64,000 bases of DNA from Salinicoccus luteus DSM 17002 (GTDB taxonomy: Bacteria > Bacillota > Bacilli > Staphylococcales > Salinicoccaceae), in the NCBI RefSeq assembly GCF_000712035.1, contig NZ_JONV01000011.1, forward strand, positions 1 to 64,000, written 5' to 3'. Shown piece after piece: positions 54,391-62,777 of this stretch (position 1 is the stretch's first letter; the number at the start of each line of letters is the position of its first letter). The notes beneath the pieces are model-generated. The model was given only the letters and a program-made list of their open reading frames with translations. It was not told the DNA's origin and ran no database searches. The translations under genes and the position numbers were made by a program.

Positions 54391-55151
54391 CCTATACACA
54401 GCTTGCACTGTCCCTGATATTCATCGCCATTCCACTCGGTTTGGCACTCGTACTCAAACTCGGACTCGAAAAGGATATCATCATCGCCACCATCCGCTCA
54501 ATCATCCAACTGCTGATTGTCGGATATATTCTGACCTTCGTTTTTGAAAGCGACAGTCCGATCTTCATCATACTGATGATCATGCTGATGATCGCTGCTG
54601 CGACACAGAATATCATCAAAAAAGGGGACGGCATCCCCGGCATCACATGGATGATCGTCCTCACACTCATCATTGTGGAGACAGTGACGATGGGCATCCT
54701 GCTGAGCTTCGGCATCATTCCGTTCACCCCGCAGGAAGTCATCCCCATCAGCGGCATGGTCATCGGCAACTGCATGGTGCTCTCCCTGCTCTTCCTGAAC
54801 AAATTCAAGGACGAAGTCGATCGCAGTGACGAAACCATCGAACTCATCCTGTCCATGGGCGGTCCGCCCAAAGTCGCCATCGACAAGAGTCTGAAGTCCG
54901 CGATTCAGACCAGCATGATTCCAACGATAGAGGCACAGAAGACCATGGGGCTCGTCCAGCTGCCGGGCATGATGAGCGGGCTCATCATCGGCGGCGCCGA
55001 TCCGATGGAAGCGGTCATGTACCAGCTGTTGATCCTGTTCCTGCTCCTCACAACCGCAGCCATGTCATCCGTCATGGTCGGATACATGGCCTATCCGAAA
55101 CTGTTCAACCAGAAGATGCAGTTTATCGGCCTGCAGTATAGATCACAATAG
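54387..55151 (+). CDS. fetB: ABC transporter permease, FetB/UPF0014 family
   Basis: A 254-residue permease with about six helices. The family segments NCMVLSLLFLNKFKDEVDR, ELILSMGGPPKVAIDKSLKSAIQTSMIPTI-type coupling region and GLVQLPGMMSGLIIGGADP are clear. It starts at TTG, overlapping the fetA stop by four bases, with GGAGGAAC upstream. FetA and FetB together form the exporter. Confidence 0.9.
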   Translation: MTYTQLALSLIFIAIPLGLALVLKLGLEKDIIIATIRSIIQLLIVGYILTFVFESDSPIFIILMIMLMIAAATQNIIKKGDGIPGITWMIVLTLIIVETVTMGILLSFGIIPFTPQEVIPISGMVIGNCMVLSLLFLNKFKDEVDRSDETIELILSMGGPPKVAIDKSLKSAIQTSMIPTIEAQKTMGLVQLPGMMSGLIIGGADPMEAVMYQLLILFLLLTTAAMSSVMVGYMAYPKLFNQKMQFIGLQYRSQ

Positions 55152-55160
55152 TTACCCTCA

Positions 55161-55189
55161 TCCGCTTCCTGTTGGAGGCGGATTTTTTT
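55161..55189 (+). terminator. Terminator of fetAB
   Basis: TCCGC ... GCGGA is followed by TTTTTTT. Confidence 0.75.
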
Positions 55190-55255
55190 ATCGACATCAG
55201 AAGTGGGGAAGTGTGACCTAACCACGTTTGCCTTGCCTGCGACTGCGCATGGAAC

Positions 55256-55282
55256 AAAAAAAGGATGCACAAATGTGCACCC
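55256..55282 (-). terminator. Terminator of the 46-residue membrane-protein gene
   Basis: Minus GGGTGCAC, ATTT, GTGCATCC is followed by TTTTTTT. Confidence 0.8.
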
Positions 55283-55284
55283 CG

Positions 55285-55425
55285 CTACCCGTCATCTCCT
55301 GTGACTTCTCCATATCGTACTGCGATGTAGGCCACGGCGCCAGCAATGACGCCTGTCATCGGCCCTTCTGCAAAAAGGCCGAGCAGTCCTCCTGCAATCA
55401 CATATGTCGTCACCCGTTTTTTCAT
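55285..55425 (-). CDS. 46-residue putative membrane protein
   Basis: The frame begins MKKRVTTYVIAGGLLGLFAE and continues through GPMTGVIAGAVAYIAVRYGE, giving two short glycine-rich hydrophobic segments. GGGGAG lies eight bases before the ATG and a strong terminator follows the stop within three bases. These signals make it a likely real gene despite its size. I do not recognise the family. It follows the thioredoxin-fold gene on the same strand by 22 bases. Confidence 0.6.
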   Translation of the reverse strand: MKKRVTTYVIAGGLLGLFAEGPMTGVIAGAVAYIAVRYGEVTGDDG

Positions 55426-55447
55426 GCATTCCACTCCCCGTTTCCAC

Positions 55448-56005
55448 CTACAGTTTCTGTTCGATCTTCTCTTTTATGCTTTCATATGTCGCCTGCCAGA
55501 ATGTCTCATCACTCTTGAATCGGGAAGTCAGCGTCCGGATGGCTTCCTTGAATGCCGCATCATACTCCGGTGACGCCTTCTCCGGCAATCCGGACATCAG
55601 CTGATCGACTGCCTGCTGCACCGTTTCTGCACGGGGCCCCCAGTGTGCCACTTCCTCGCCTTCCTCATCGATGAAAATGAAGATCGGTATGGATCGGGAT
55701 TTTCCGTTCGTCAAATACTGGTCCATCAGCTCCAGGTTGCTGTCCCTCAGCAGCATGCGTACTTCTGTATGGCTCTTTTCAGCCAGATGAAGCAGTATGG
55801 GTATGTTCATCATGGCGTCGCCGCACCAGTCTTCGGTGATGGCGATGACACGGAGCTTCCTGTTCTCGAGACGCCGGAAGAAGTTTTCGTCATCCGGAAT
55901 CTGAAATTCATCATACACCTTCTGCAGGTTCTCCCTGTGCTTTTCCATATCTTCTATATACGCTTCTGTTGTCAGCGCCTGGTCAAACCAATGTTCTAGC
56001 GTCAT
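55448..56005 (-). CDS. Thioredoxin-fold family protein
   Basis: A 185-residue protein whose core RVIAITEDWCGDAMMNIPILLHLAE aligns with the thioredoxin active-site region. The CxxC is reduced to a single cysteine, so a classical dithiol mechanism is unlikely. RSIPIFIFIDEEGEEVAHWGPR holds the cis-proline strand. Similar proteins occur in staphylococci; function is unknown. It could bind thiols or act in bacillithiol chemistry, which is speculative. Confidence 0.75.
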   Translation of the reverse strand: MTLEHWFDQALTTEAYIEDMEKHRENLQKVYDEFQIPDDENFFRRLENRKLRVIAITEDWCGDAMMNIPILLHLAEKSHTEVRMLLRDSNLELMDQYLTNGKSRSIPIFIFIDEEGEEVAHWGPRAETVQQAVDQLMSGLPEKASPEYDAAFKEAIRTLTSRFKSDETFWQATYESIKEKIEQKL

Positions 56006-56134
56006 TTTCTCTCCTCCAATGTTGATTTCTCACCCTGATTATATCATTTCGTGGTATCCTCAACTAATGAATGGATATTGAATTTTTGGATATCCTGGAT
56101 TATCCTTTTAATAATGGAGAGGGGAGGCACGTGT

Positions 56135-57040
56135 ATGGCAACGGATTCGAAACATATCAGGGGTCTGATATTTGTACTGCTTGGCGCGACATTATGGGGC
56201 GTCGGGGGTACGGCTTCAGACTTCATCTTCAAGAACACGCCCGTCACTGTGGAATGGTATGTGGCCTTCCGTCTGACAGTTAGTGGCATCATCCTGCTTT
56301 TTGCATATTGGCTGTTTTCGCGGAAGCAGCAGCCGGTCCGGATGGACCGCCGTACCCTTGGCATGCTGATCATCTATAGTCTGCTCGGCATGACGATGGT
56401 ACAGTATTCATTCATGGCAGCAATCGGCTACGGGAATGCTGCCATCGCAACGGTGCTGCAGTATACCGGACCAATCTACATCATCCTATGGCTGGTCATC
56501 CGTAAATATTCGAAATGGACGATCGCAGATGCCTTCATCATCACCGGTATGATTGCGGGCGTCGTTCTGCTCGCCACAAACGGCGACCTTTCAAAACTCG
56601 CAGTATCACCCCCTGCACTCGTATGGGGTCTGATATCAGGTGTTGCACTTGCATACTACACATTGCACGCCCAGGTGCTCCTGTATCGGCTGCATCCGCT
56701 TCAGCTCGTCGGCGGCTCGATGCTCATCGGGGGGATCGCAATGAATTTCATCCATCCCATATGGCGGTTTGATTTCACTTTCGAGTGGACGGCCGGACTC
56801 GTGGCCATCCTGCTCTTCTCGGTCCTGATCGGGACGACGCTTGCTTTCCTTCTATACATAAGCAGCCTGAAGCATATCTCCTCGAAGGAAGCCGGGATAC
56901 TGGGGACGATGGAGCCCGCCTCGGCAGTCATAAGCTCGGTTCTGTGGCTCAATATCAGCATGGGATGGTATCAGACCATCGGCATCATCATCGTTCTTGG
57001 AGTTGCCATATACATCTCCGTCGGACGCAAGGATAAGTAG
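56135..57040 (+). CDS. EamA/DMT-family transporter
   Basis: A 301-residue protein with ten helices in two EamA repeats (FVLLGATLWGVGGTASDFIF; SKEAGILGTMEPASAVISSVLWL). Such permeases usually export amino acids or other metabolites; the substrate is unknown. The start is the ATG of MATDSKHIRG, seven bases after GGAGG. Upstream in-frame starts would add an unrelated segment. It is monocistronic and ends at a terminator shared with the convergent UbiA-family gene. Confidence 0.88.
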   Translation: MATDSKHIRGLIFVLLGATLWGVGGTASDFIFKNTPVTVEWYVAFRLTVSGIILLFAYWLFSRKQQPVRMDRRTLGMLIIYSLLGMTMVQYSFMAAIGYGNAAIATVLQYTGPIYIILWLVIRKYSKWTIADAFIITGMIAGVVLLATNGDLSKLAVSPPALVWGLISGVALAYYTLHAQVLLYRLHPLQLVGGSMLIGGIAMNFIHPIWRFDFTFEWTAGLVAILLFSVLIGTTLAFLLYISSLKHISSKEAGILGTMEPASAVISSVLWLNISMGWYQTIGIIIVLGVAIYISVGRKDK

Positions 57041-57068
57041 AAAAAACCACCCCTCGGGGTGGTTTTTA
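57041..57068. terminator. Bidirectional terminator between EamA and UbiA-family genes
   Basis: AAAAAACCACCCC and GGGGTGGTTTTT are nearly contiguous. Confidence 0.88.
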
Positions 57069-57998
57069 CATATTTGGAAACAGTCCCAGCCATATTGCCG
57101 TCGCCATTGCCAGCAGCAGGAGCACTTTTTCATAGGCGGTCACCTGTTCAACATCCCGCACCCGCATCCGTAATACGAGATAGATGCCATAACCGAGCAT
57201 GAGCAGTGAACCGATGGCACCGATCGGACGATCCCATATCATGGAAAGTGCAATCAGTCCGACGAGGGCAAGATAGACCAGGGCGGGCAGACCGGCACGG
57301 TTCATTCCAAAACGCTTCACCGACCATACAACACTCGTCTCCTTCACCGGTGCCGCTTGCCGATCAGCCCGAATATCCGGAATATGGTGGATCATGACCC
57401 ACGCCATGCACCAGATTGCGTTGATCAATGCATTCTGCCATGCCCAGGCGGGAATGTGATCGAGCACGATCCATGGTGCTGCAAGCCCGAGCATCAATAG
57501 GGAGGGAAAAAGGCTCAGCCACTCCCCGAGGAAAGGGCGGTATGCAAATCTGAATGGTGCAAGGGAATATGTAGCTGCCCCCCACAGTCCGACCATGCAC
57601 AGGATGGCAAGTTCTACCTGTCCAAATAGGACGAATAATGCTGCAGCGATTACCAGTATCGCCGTAACGACGAGGCCGATCCGCTTCAGCATGCCGAGCG
57701 TCATGGTGCCGGTCTGCAGGACGCGGCTGCCGCCTGACAGCAGCCCGGGACTTGCCTGGTCGGTCCCCGAGTGGAAATCGGTGATGTCATTGAATACATG
57801 GGTGAGCACGCCGTGGACGAGAAACCCGCCAATCACGAGCAGAATGAATAGTAGAAAAAGATTGAACTTAGATACGTCGTAGCCGAATGCCAGAGGGAGT
57901 ACCGTCGATATGATTGTTGCGATGCTCGATGTTACGACTGCCACCACCCGCATCAGCATGCCGATCCCCCTGAAACTGTATGATTCCTGTCCTGCCAT
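57066..57998 (-). CDS. UbiA-family prenyltransferase-like membrane protein
   Basis: A 310-residue protein with eight to nine helices and the two Asp-rich motifs of the family: FNDITDFHSGTDQAS (about residues 68-82) and HIPDIRADRQA. These bind Mg-diphosphate of an isoprenoid donor. MenA, which makes demethylmenaquinone, is the commonest member in Firmicutes, but the sequence is divergent and the acceptor cannot be named. No other menaquinone genes are near. Confidence 0.78.
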   Translation of the reverse strand: MAGQESYSFRGIGMLMRVVAVVTSSIATIISTVLPLAFGYDVSKFNLFLLFILLVIGGFLVHGVLTHVFNDITDFHSGTDQASPGLLSGGSRVLQTGTMTLGMLKRIGLVVTAILVIAAALFVLFGQVELAILCMVGLWGAATYSLAPFRFAYRPFLGEWLSLFPSLLMLGLAAPWIVLDHIPAWAWQNALINAIWCMAWVMIHHIPDIRADRQAAPVKETSVVWSVKRFGMNRAGLPALVYLALVGLIALSMIWDRPIGAIGSLLMLGYGIYLVLRMRVRDVEQVTAYEKVLLLLAMATAIWLGLFPNM

Positions 57999-58019
57999 AG
58001 ATTATACCCCTTTCGCCCC

Positions 58020-58346
58020 TTATGTTGTCGGCTGTCGTGCCTTGTCCAGTGCCTGCTCGATATCCCGTTTCCAGCGCTTCCTGCCATTGACCACAAAGCG
58101 CATTGCTTCGCCACTCCTAAGGATGATCTCCAGTCCGTTCGGAACCGGGAGCACCTTCATAATATAATGATTGATGAGCTGGACCCGGTCCACTTCTTCA
58201 AGCGCTATCTTCGATTCCTGCCTGTTCAGATTCATCGCATGTGGAAAGTGGTATATATATTTCGAAGTCAGATGAAGCTTCCCACTAGTCGCCACACCAT
58301 TTTTGAATAGGTTGCCGTTGCCGCTCCGTAAAGCCTGTTCCTTCAC
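58020..58346 (-). CDS. GRAM-domain protein
   Basis: A 108-residue soluble protein resembling a bacterial GRAM/PH-like domain: NLFKNGVATSGKLHLTSKYIYHFP, then NLNRQESKIALEEVDRVQLI and GEAMRFVVNGRKRWKRDIEQAL. It may bind membrane lipid. The start is a GTG overlapping the nnr stop (GTGA), with GGAGGGG upstream, so translation is coupled to nnr. Longer ATG frames at 58424 run inside nnr and lack a ribosome site. Confidence 0.75.
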   Translation of the reverse strand: MKEQALRSGNGNLFKNGVATSGKLHLTSKYIYHFPHAMNLNRQESKIALEEVDRVQLINHYIMKVLPVPNGLEIILRSGEAMRFVVNGRKRWKRDIEQALDKARQPTT

Positions 58347-59884
58347 TTTTTCCCCTCCAGTTCCTTTAGTATCTCCTTGCCGGTTTCGATGATATCCCCC
58401 GGTGTTACGCCGTAGTGGGAGCACTTCTGTGCCGCCCGTTCTCCTGAAGCGGCATGGACGTATACCGCAGCCTGCATTGCTTCAGCCGCCCCGGCGCCCT
58501 GGGCGAGGAAGGAGGCGATCATGCCGGTCAGGACATCTCCACTCCCACCCTTCGCAAGAGCATCGTTGCCGTGCGGGTTCACCCGGATACCTTCAGGGGT
58601 CGCAATGATTGTACGGTGTCCCTTCAGAACGAGATGCACCTGATGTTTCCTTGCGAAGTCCACCGCAACGTTGATCCGGTCCGACTCCACCTCGGCAACC
58701 GTCCGTCCTGTGAGGTTGGCCATCTCACCAGGGTGCGGCGTGAGGATGACCGGCCCATCATACCGGGACAGCATCTCAAGCCGGTCCTTTACATGATACA
58801 GCCCGTCTGCATCGATGATGATCGGCTGACCATCCAGATGCTCCATGATTTCTTCAATGAATCCTTCCCCTGCATCAAACCGGCCCAGTCCAGGGCCGAT
58901 GGCTACTGCAGACACTTTTTCAAAAAGATCTGCTTCCAGGCCATCTCCGTTGAAATGTCCATCTGCACTTGGCAGTGTCCGGATGAGGGCCAGCTGGTTC
59001 TGCCCGGCGACGACCGGATATATTTCTTCCGGTATCGCCAGTGTCACGAGACCGGCACCTGCATTGTATGCAGCATGCGCACTGTAGAGCGGCGCCCCGA
59101 CAAATGGTCTGGAGCCTCCGATGACCAGCACATGGCCAAAAGTCCCCTTGTGTCCGAATTTCGCCCTCCCGGGCAAAGCCTGGGCAGCCAGCTCCTCCGT
59201 AATCAGTTCCGGCAGATCCATGCCGAGCGTGTCGGCCAGTGTTTCGGGTACGGAAATATCCTTCACCTCCAAGCGGCCGATCACAGATGGGCCATCCTGC
59301 AGATAGAAGCCGAGCTTCGGCAATGCGAAGGTAAACGTTGCGTCTGCCCGTATCGCCACATTCTCCACACGGCCGGTGTCACAGTCGAGGCCCGATGGCA
59401 GATCGACTGCAACCACATGCGCTTCATGGCCGTTGACCATCTCGATGATGTGGTTGAACGGCTCCCTTACGGCTCCGGAGATGCCGGTGCCAAGCATTGC
59501 ATCGACCACCGCTTCAGATGAGGCAAGATCTACATCCAGGCGCGCCAGCCCCTCTTCAATCGAATGGAGGGGCAGCTGGCGGGCAGTATGTATCCGGTGT
59601 TGCACCCGTGCATCCCCCTGCAGTTTCCCTGGGTCCACAAGCAGCCATACTGACGGGGCGTACCCTGCATCGAACAGCCGCCTGGCAATCACGAAGCCGT
59701 CACCCCCATTATTTCCGCTGCCGATCAATATGGTGATCGGCACGGACTGGTCCGGGTAGGACCGCATGAGGGCCTCTGCAACCTGGTTGCCGGCAATCTC
59801 CATCAGGACGGCACTGGAAATGCCGATCTCCTCTATCGCAAATTGTTCGATGGCGCGCATTTCATCCCGCTTCACAATTTTCAT
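58343..59884 (-). CDS. nnrD: Bifunctional NAD(P)HX epimerase/dehydratase
   Basis: This fused enzyme repairs hydrated NADH and NADPH. Of 513 residues, the N-terminal half is the YjeF-N epimerase (LIGSGNNGGDGFVIARRL, VDLPSGLDCDTG). The C-terminal half is the ADP/ATP-dependent dehydratase (VLVIGGSRPFVGAPLYSAHAA, ILTPHPGEMANLTG, NDALAKGGSGDVLTGMI). The start is the ATG of MKIVKRDEM. The fusion is the normal bacterial form. Confidence 0.95.
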   Translation of the reverse strand: MKIVKRDEMRAIEQFAIEEIGISSAVLMEIAGNQVAEALMRSYPDQSVPITILIGSGNNGGDGFVIARRLFDAGYAPSVWLLVDPGKLQGDARVQHRIHTARQLPLHSIEEGLARLDVDLASSEAVVDAMLGTGISGAVREPFNHIIEMVNGHEAHVVAVDLPSGLDCDTGRVENVAIRADATFTFALPKLGFYLQDGPSVIGRLEVKDISVPETLADTLGMDLPELITEELAAQALPGRAKFGHKGTFGHVLVIGGSRPFVGAPLYSAHAAYNAGAGLVTLAIPEEIYPVVAGQNQLALIRTLPSADGHFNGDGLEADLFEKVSAVAIGPGLGRFDAGEGFIEEIMEHLDGQPIIIDADGLYHVKDRLEMLSRYDGPVILTPHPGEMANLTGRTVAEVESDRINVAVDFARKHQVHLVLKGHRTIIATPEGIRVNPHGNDALAKGGSGDVLTGMIASFLAQGAGAAEAMQAAVYVHAASGERAAQKCSHYGVTPGDIIETGKEILKELEGKK

Positions 59885-59989
59885 TTTTAGCCCCCATTCA
59901 CCTTTTATGCCATTATACACTCAATTTTATGAAAATAAAAAATTACAGTGATGCCTAAATGGAATCCATGGCCTGCAGACACCTCCCTA

Positions 59990-61096
59990 CTATTGCAGCC
60001 TGCCTCTGGCATCGACCTTTATCTCCTCCACCACTTCATCATCTGACAGCAGCCATGCCATATCATACAGATTCGACACCGGACAGATGTGGTTCGGTAT
60101 GATCTGCACCTTCTCCCCAATTTCCACCTTCCGATTGAATGCTTCATCGTAGATGATGGCATGCTCATCAAATACAGAATCTATATGGACACCTTCATAT
60201 TCCCTGATGAGACCGAGCCCTTCGGTGCGGGTGATCCCTTCCGTCCTTGTCTGCATGGTGATGCCTTTCGCCCCGACATCTGTAATGACACGCGCCTCTG
60301 TCGGTTTGCTGATGATGGTCGTCAGTATCGATGCAGCACAATGCGCATACGTGCCGATGACGTTCGACTGTCCGGCATCCATCAGAATGTATGTGCCTGG
60401 CCGTATTTCTGTGATGCCCTCCGGGATATCGAAGCCGAGCATGAAGGGCGGTGTGGAACCGATGCTGACCACTTCGGGGACCATTCCCATATCCCGGGCA
60501 AGCTGTGCAAAGCCGAGGGTGCGGTGGGCGCTCTCCTCATAAAGTGCCCGGCAGGCTTTGGCATCCTCCGCCTTATATGTATGCCCGTCGTGGGAGAAGA
60601 CTCCTTTGAAGTGTACGTTGTCAGTGCTGCCGATGGCTTCCAGCAGTTTTTTGAAATCATCCGCTTCGATGACACCGGAACGCTTTTCACCCACTTCAAT
60701 TTCCATGACCACCTGTGCCTTTTGACCACTTCCTTCAAAGACGCTGTCTATTTCCTCCACATGATGGAGGCTGTCGATGCCGAATGAAATATCGACAGAT
60801 TCCGAAAGTGCCCTTATGCGCTCGATCTTCTTCTGCCCCACGATCTGATTGGCGATGAAAATATCATCAATGCCCGCCTGTGCCATGACTTCCGCTTCAC
60901 CCACCTTGGCCACCGTAACGCCCCGTGCACCTGCTTCAACCTGCCATTCTGCGAGTGTCGACATCTTATGAGTCTTCGTATGCGGGCGCAGGGCAACTCC
61001 ATTCCTTTCGGCGAATTGCTGCATCCGTGCAATATTGTCCCGGACCGTTTTTTCGTCTATCAGAAGTGCCGGTGTATCAAGCTGTGAATAATGCAT
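59990..61096 (-). CDS. D-threonine aldolase/D-serine dehydratase-like PLP enzyme
   Basis: A 368-residue fold-type III PLP enzyme. The PLP lysine is Lys41 in RPHTKTHKM, and the C-terminal His-X-Cys metal site is visible in IIPNHICPVSN. This combination is typical of metal-activated D-threonine aldolases and DSD1-type D-serine dehydratases rather than alanine racemase. Which D-amino acid is used is not decidable. The start is the ATG of MHYSQLDTP, seven bases after GGAGG. It has no operon partner. Confidence 0.85.
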   Translation of the reverse strand: MHYSQLDTPALLIDEKTVRDNIARMQQFAERNGVALRPHTKTHKMSTLAEWQVEAGARGVTVAKVGEAEVMAQAGIDDIFIANQIVGQKKIERIRALSESVDISFGIDSLHHVEEIDSVFEGSGQKAQVVMEIEVGEKRSGVIEADDFKKLLEAIGSTDNVHFKGVFSHDGHTYKAEDAKACRALYEESAHRTLGFAQLARDMGMVPEVVSIGSTPPFMLGFDIPEGITEIRPGTYILMDAGQSNVIGTYAHCAASILTTIISKPTEARVITDVGAKGITMQTRTEGITRTEGLGLIREYEGVHIDSVFDEHAIIYDEAFNRKVEIGEKVQIIPNHICPVSNLYDMAWLLSDDEVVEEIKVDARGRLQ

Positions 61097-61319
61097 ACAT
61101 CTACCTCCCATATGATCATATCCAATTCCATTCTACCATGACTCCCCCCTGCAATCAGACTTTAGCCTCCCCTCCCACATGCCGGGTAATATTACAATAA
61201 CATTATCCTTTCTTTTCAATTCACCGTAATGGGTTCAAAAGGAAATGTCCGGATGATATGATACCGGAGGTATTGAACAAATTGAAATAATACAATTATG
61301 AAGGAGATAGATCAGTCCC

Positions 61320-61901
61320 ATGTTTAAACAGATGATGCTGCTGTCCATGATGTTTTTCAGCCTGCTGACAGCATCCGGAATCCTTTTTGCGGATGCAGAC
61401 ACCGCTGCATCCGAAGAAGAAAAAGATGAAGAAGAAGAAAGAAAAGAGGAAGAGGAACTCGACTTCGATGAACTGCCGGATGCGCTCCACCCAGTGGTTG
61501 AAGAGAAAGCCGAGACCCTCATCGAAAAGGCTGCAGAGGAAGATATAGATATAAAGATCACTGATGGTTTCCGTTCCATAAAGGAACAGGATGGGCTCTT
61601 CAGCAAAGGCAGGAGTCTCCCCGGCCAGATCGTCACGAATGCCCAAGGGGGCGAATCATACCACAACTATGGTCTGGCAATCGACTATGCGCTGGAAGTT
61701 GACGGCGAGGCCACCTGGGACCTCGATTATGATGGCAATGATAATGGTGAATCCGACTGGTTCGAAGTTGCAGACATCGCCAAGGACCTCGGTTTCGAGT
61801 GGGGCGGCGACTGGGATGCGTTCAAGGATTATCCGCATCTCGAGATGAACTTCGACTACTCCATCCGCGAACTGCAGAAAGAGTATCGTCACCTTCTATA
61901 A
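61320..61901 (+). CDS. Secreted M15 peptidase (CwlK/VanY-like), copy 1
   Basis: A 193-residue protein with a signal peptide (about 1-25), a very acidic linker (Glu/Lys-rich, about 30-50) and an M15 domain. The zinc and catalytic residues are visible in SYHNYGLAIDYAL, DWFEVADIAK and DYPHLEMNF, with TDGFRSIKEQD carrying the conserved Arg. CwlK-type enzymes cut the L-Ala-D-Glu bond and VanY types are D,D-carboxypeptidases; the bond here is not certain. It is a close paralogue of the next gene. Confidence 0.88.
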   Translation: MFKQMMLLSMMFFSLLTASGILFADADTAASEEEKDEEEERKEEEELDFDELPDALHPVVEEKAETLIEKAAEEDIDIKITDGFRSIKEQDGLFSKGRSLPGQIVTNAQGGESYHNYGLAIDYALEVDGEATWDLDYDGNDNGESDWFEVADIAKDLGFEWGGDWDAFKDYPHLEMNFDYSIRELQKEYRHLL

Positions 61902-61909
61902 AAGATGAC

Positions 61910-61947
61910 AGAACCGCAATGCATGGACATTGACGGTTCTTTTTTTA
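61910..61947 (+). terminator. Terminator after M15 copy 1
   Basis: AGAACCGCAATG ... CATTGACGGTTCT is followed by TTTTTTT. Confidence 0.75.
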
Positions 61948-62137
61948 TTGATGGATAGTCGCTTCCGAAGTACAAGCAATATACATAATGAAATTAAAAA
62001 TATTGAGTATTTTAAAATAATATTACATTTATATTACCATTCCCTTTCAATTTTTCAATATTGTTGAAAAATTTAGACACGATGATATCGTGGAGCTTGT
62101 ACCATACATCTTTAGACAAAGGAGCAAGATTACATTT

Positions 62138-62692
62138 ATGAAGAAGAACATCAAATCTCTATCACTGCTGCTTTTCACTCTGCTGGCTGTGCCCGCCTTC
62201 ACATTCGCAGGCTTCAACACTGCTTCGGCCGACCAGTGGAACCAGGGTACATATGAGGATGGCCAGCCACAGGGGCTGCATCCTGTCGTTGCCGAACGCG
62301 CGGAGATCCTGAGACAGAGGGCCGCAGCAATCGGCATCGTCATCAGATTCACAGATGGCTTCCGCTCTTTCGAAGAGCAGGATGCGCTCTACACCCAAGG
62401 GCGTACTGAGCCGAGATATATCGTTACAAATGCTAAAGGCGGGCAATCCTATCATAACTACGGCCTTGCGGTCGACTACGCAATTGAAGTGGGACCCCAT
62501 GTCATCTGGGACATCGAATATGATGGCAACGGCAACAGCAGGTCCGACTGGTTCGAAGTCGCACAGATCGCCAAGGAGCTCGGATTCACCTGGGGTGGTG
62601 ACTGGGAAAGTTTCAGGGACTACCCCCACCTTCAGATGGATTTCGGATATTCACTGCACAACCTTCAGACCGGCAACCATTACCTGTACTGA
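62138..62692 (+). CDS. Secreted M15 peptidase (CwlK/VanY-like), copy 2
   Basis: A 184-residue protein with signal peptide MKKNIKSLSLLLFTLLAVPA and the same M15 core as copy 1: TDGFRSFEEQD, SYHNYGLAVDYAIEV, SDWFEVAQIAKELGF and DYPHLQMDF. The acidic linker of copy 1 is absent. AAAGGAG lies 13 bases before the ATG, a long spacing. It is separated from copy 1 by a terminator and its own AT-rich promoter region, so the pair arose by tandem duplication but is separately transcribed. Confidence 0.88.
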   Translation: MKKNIKSLSLLLFTLLAVPAFTFAGFNTASADQWNQGTYEDGQPQGLHPVVAERAEILRQRAAAIGIVIRFTDGFRSFEEQDALYTQGRTEPRYIVTNAKGGQSYHNYGLAVDYAIEVGPHVIWDIEYDGNGNSRSDWFEVAQIAKELGFTWGGDWESFRDYPHLQMDFGYSLHNLQTGNHYLY

Positions 62693-62712
62693 TAGTTGCC
62701 TGAATTGGACAG

Positions 62713-62750
62713 AAAACCCCCTGGTCAGCTTAAGCTGACCAGGGGGTTTT
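62713..62750. terminator. Bidirectional terminator after M15 copy 2
   Basis: AAAACCCCCTGGTCAGCTTA and its complement form a near-perfect long stem ending in TTTT; it also serves the convergent gene. Confidence 0.9.
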
Positions 62751-62777
62751 CATGCCTGTCCGGCTGCGATTATCATC

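Noticed and set aside
57066-57998. Firm naming of this gene as menA
   Set aside because: Both Asp-rich motifs are present, but the sequence is divergent and no other menaquinone gene is nearby, so only the UbiA family is claimed.
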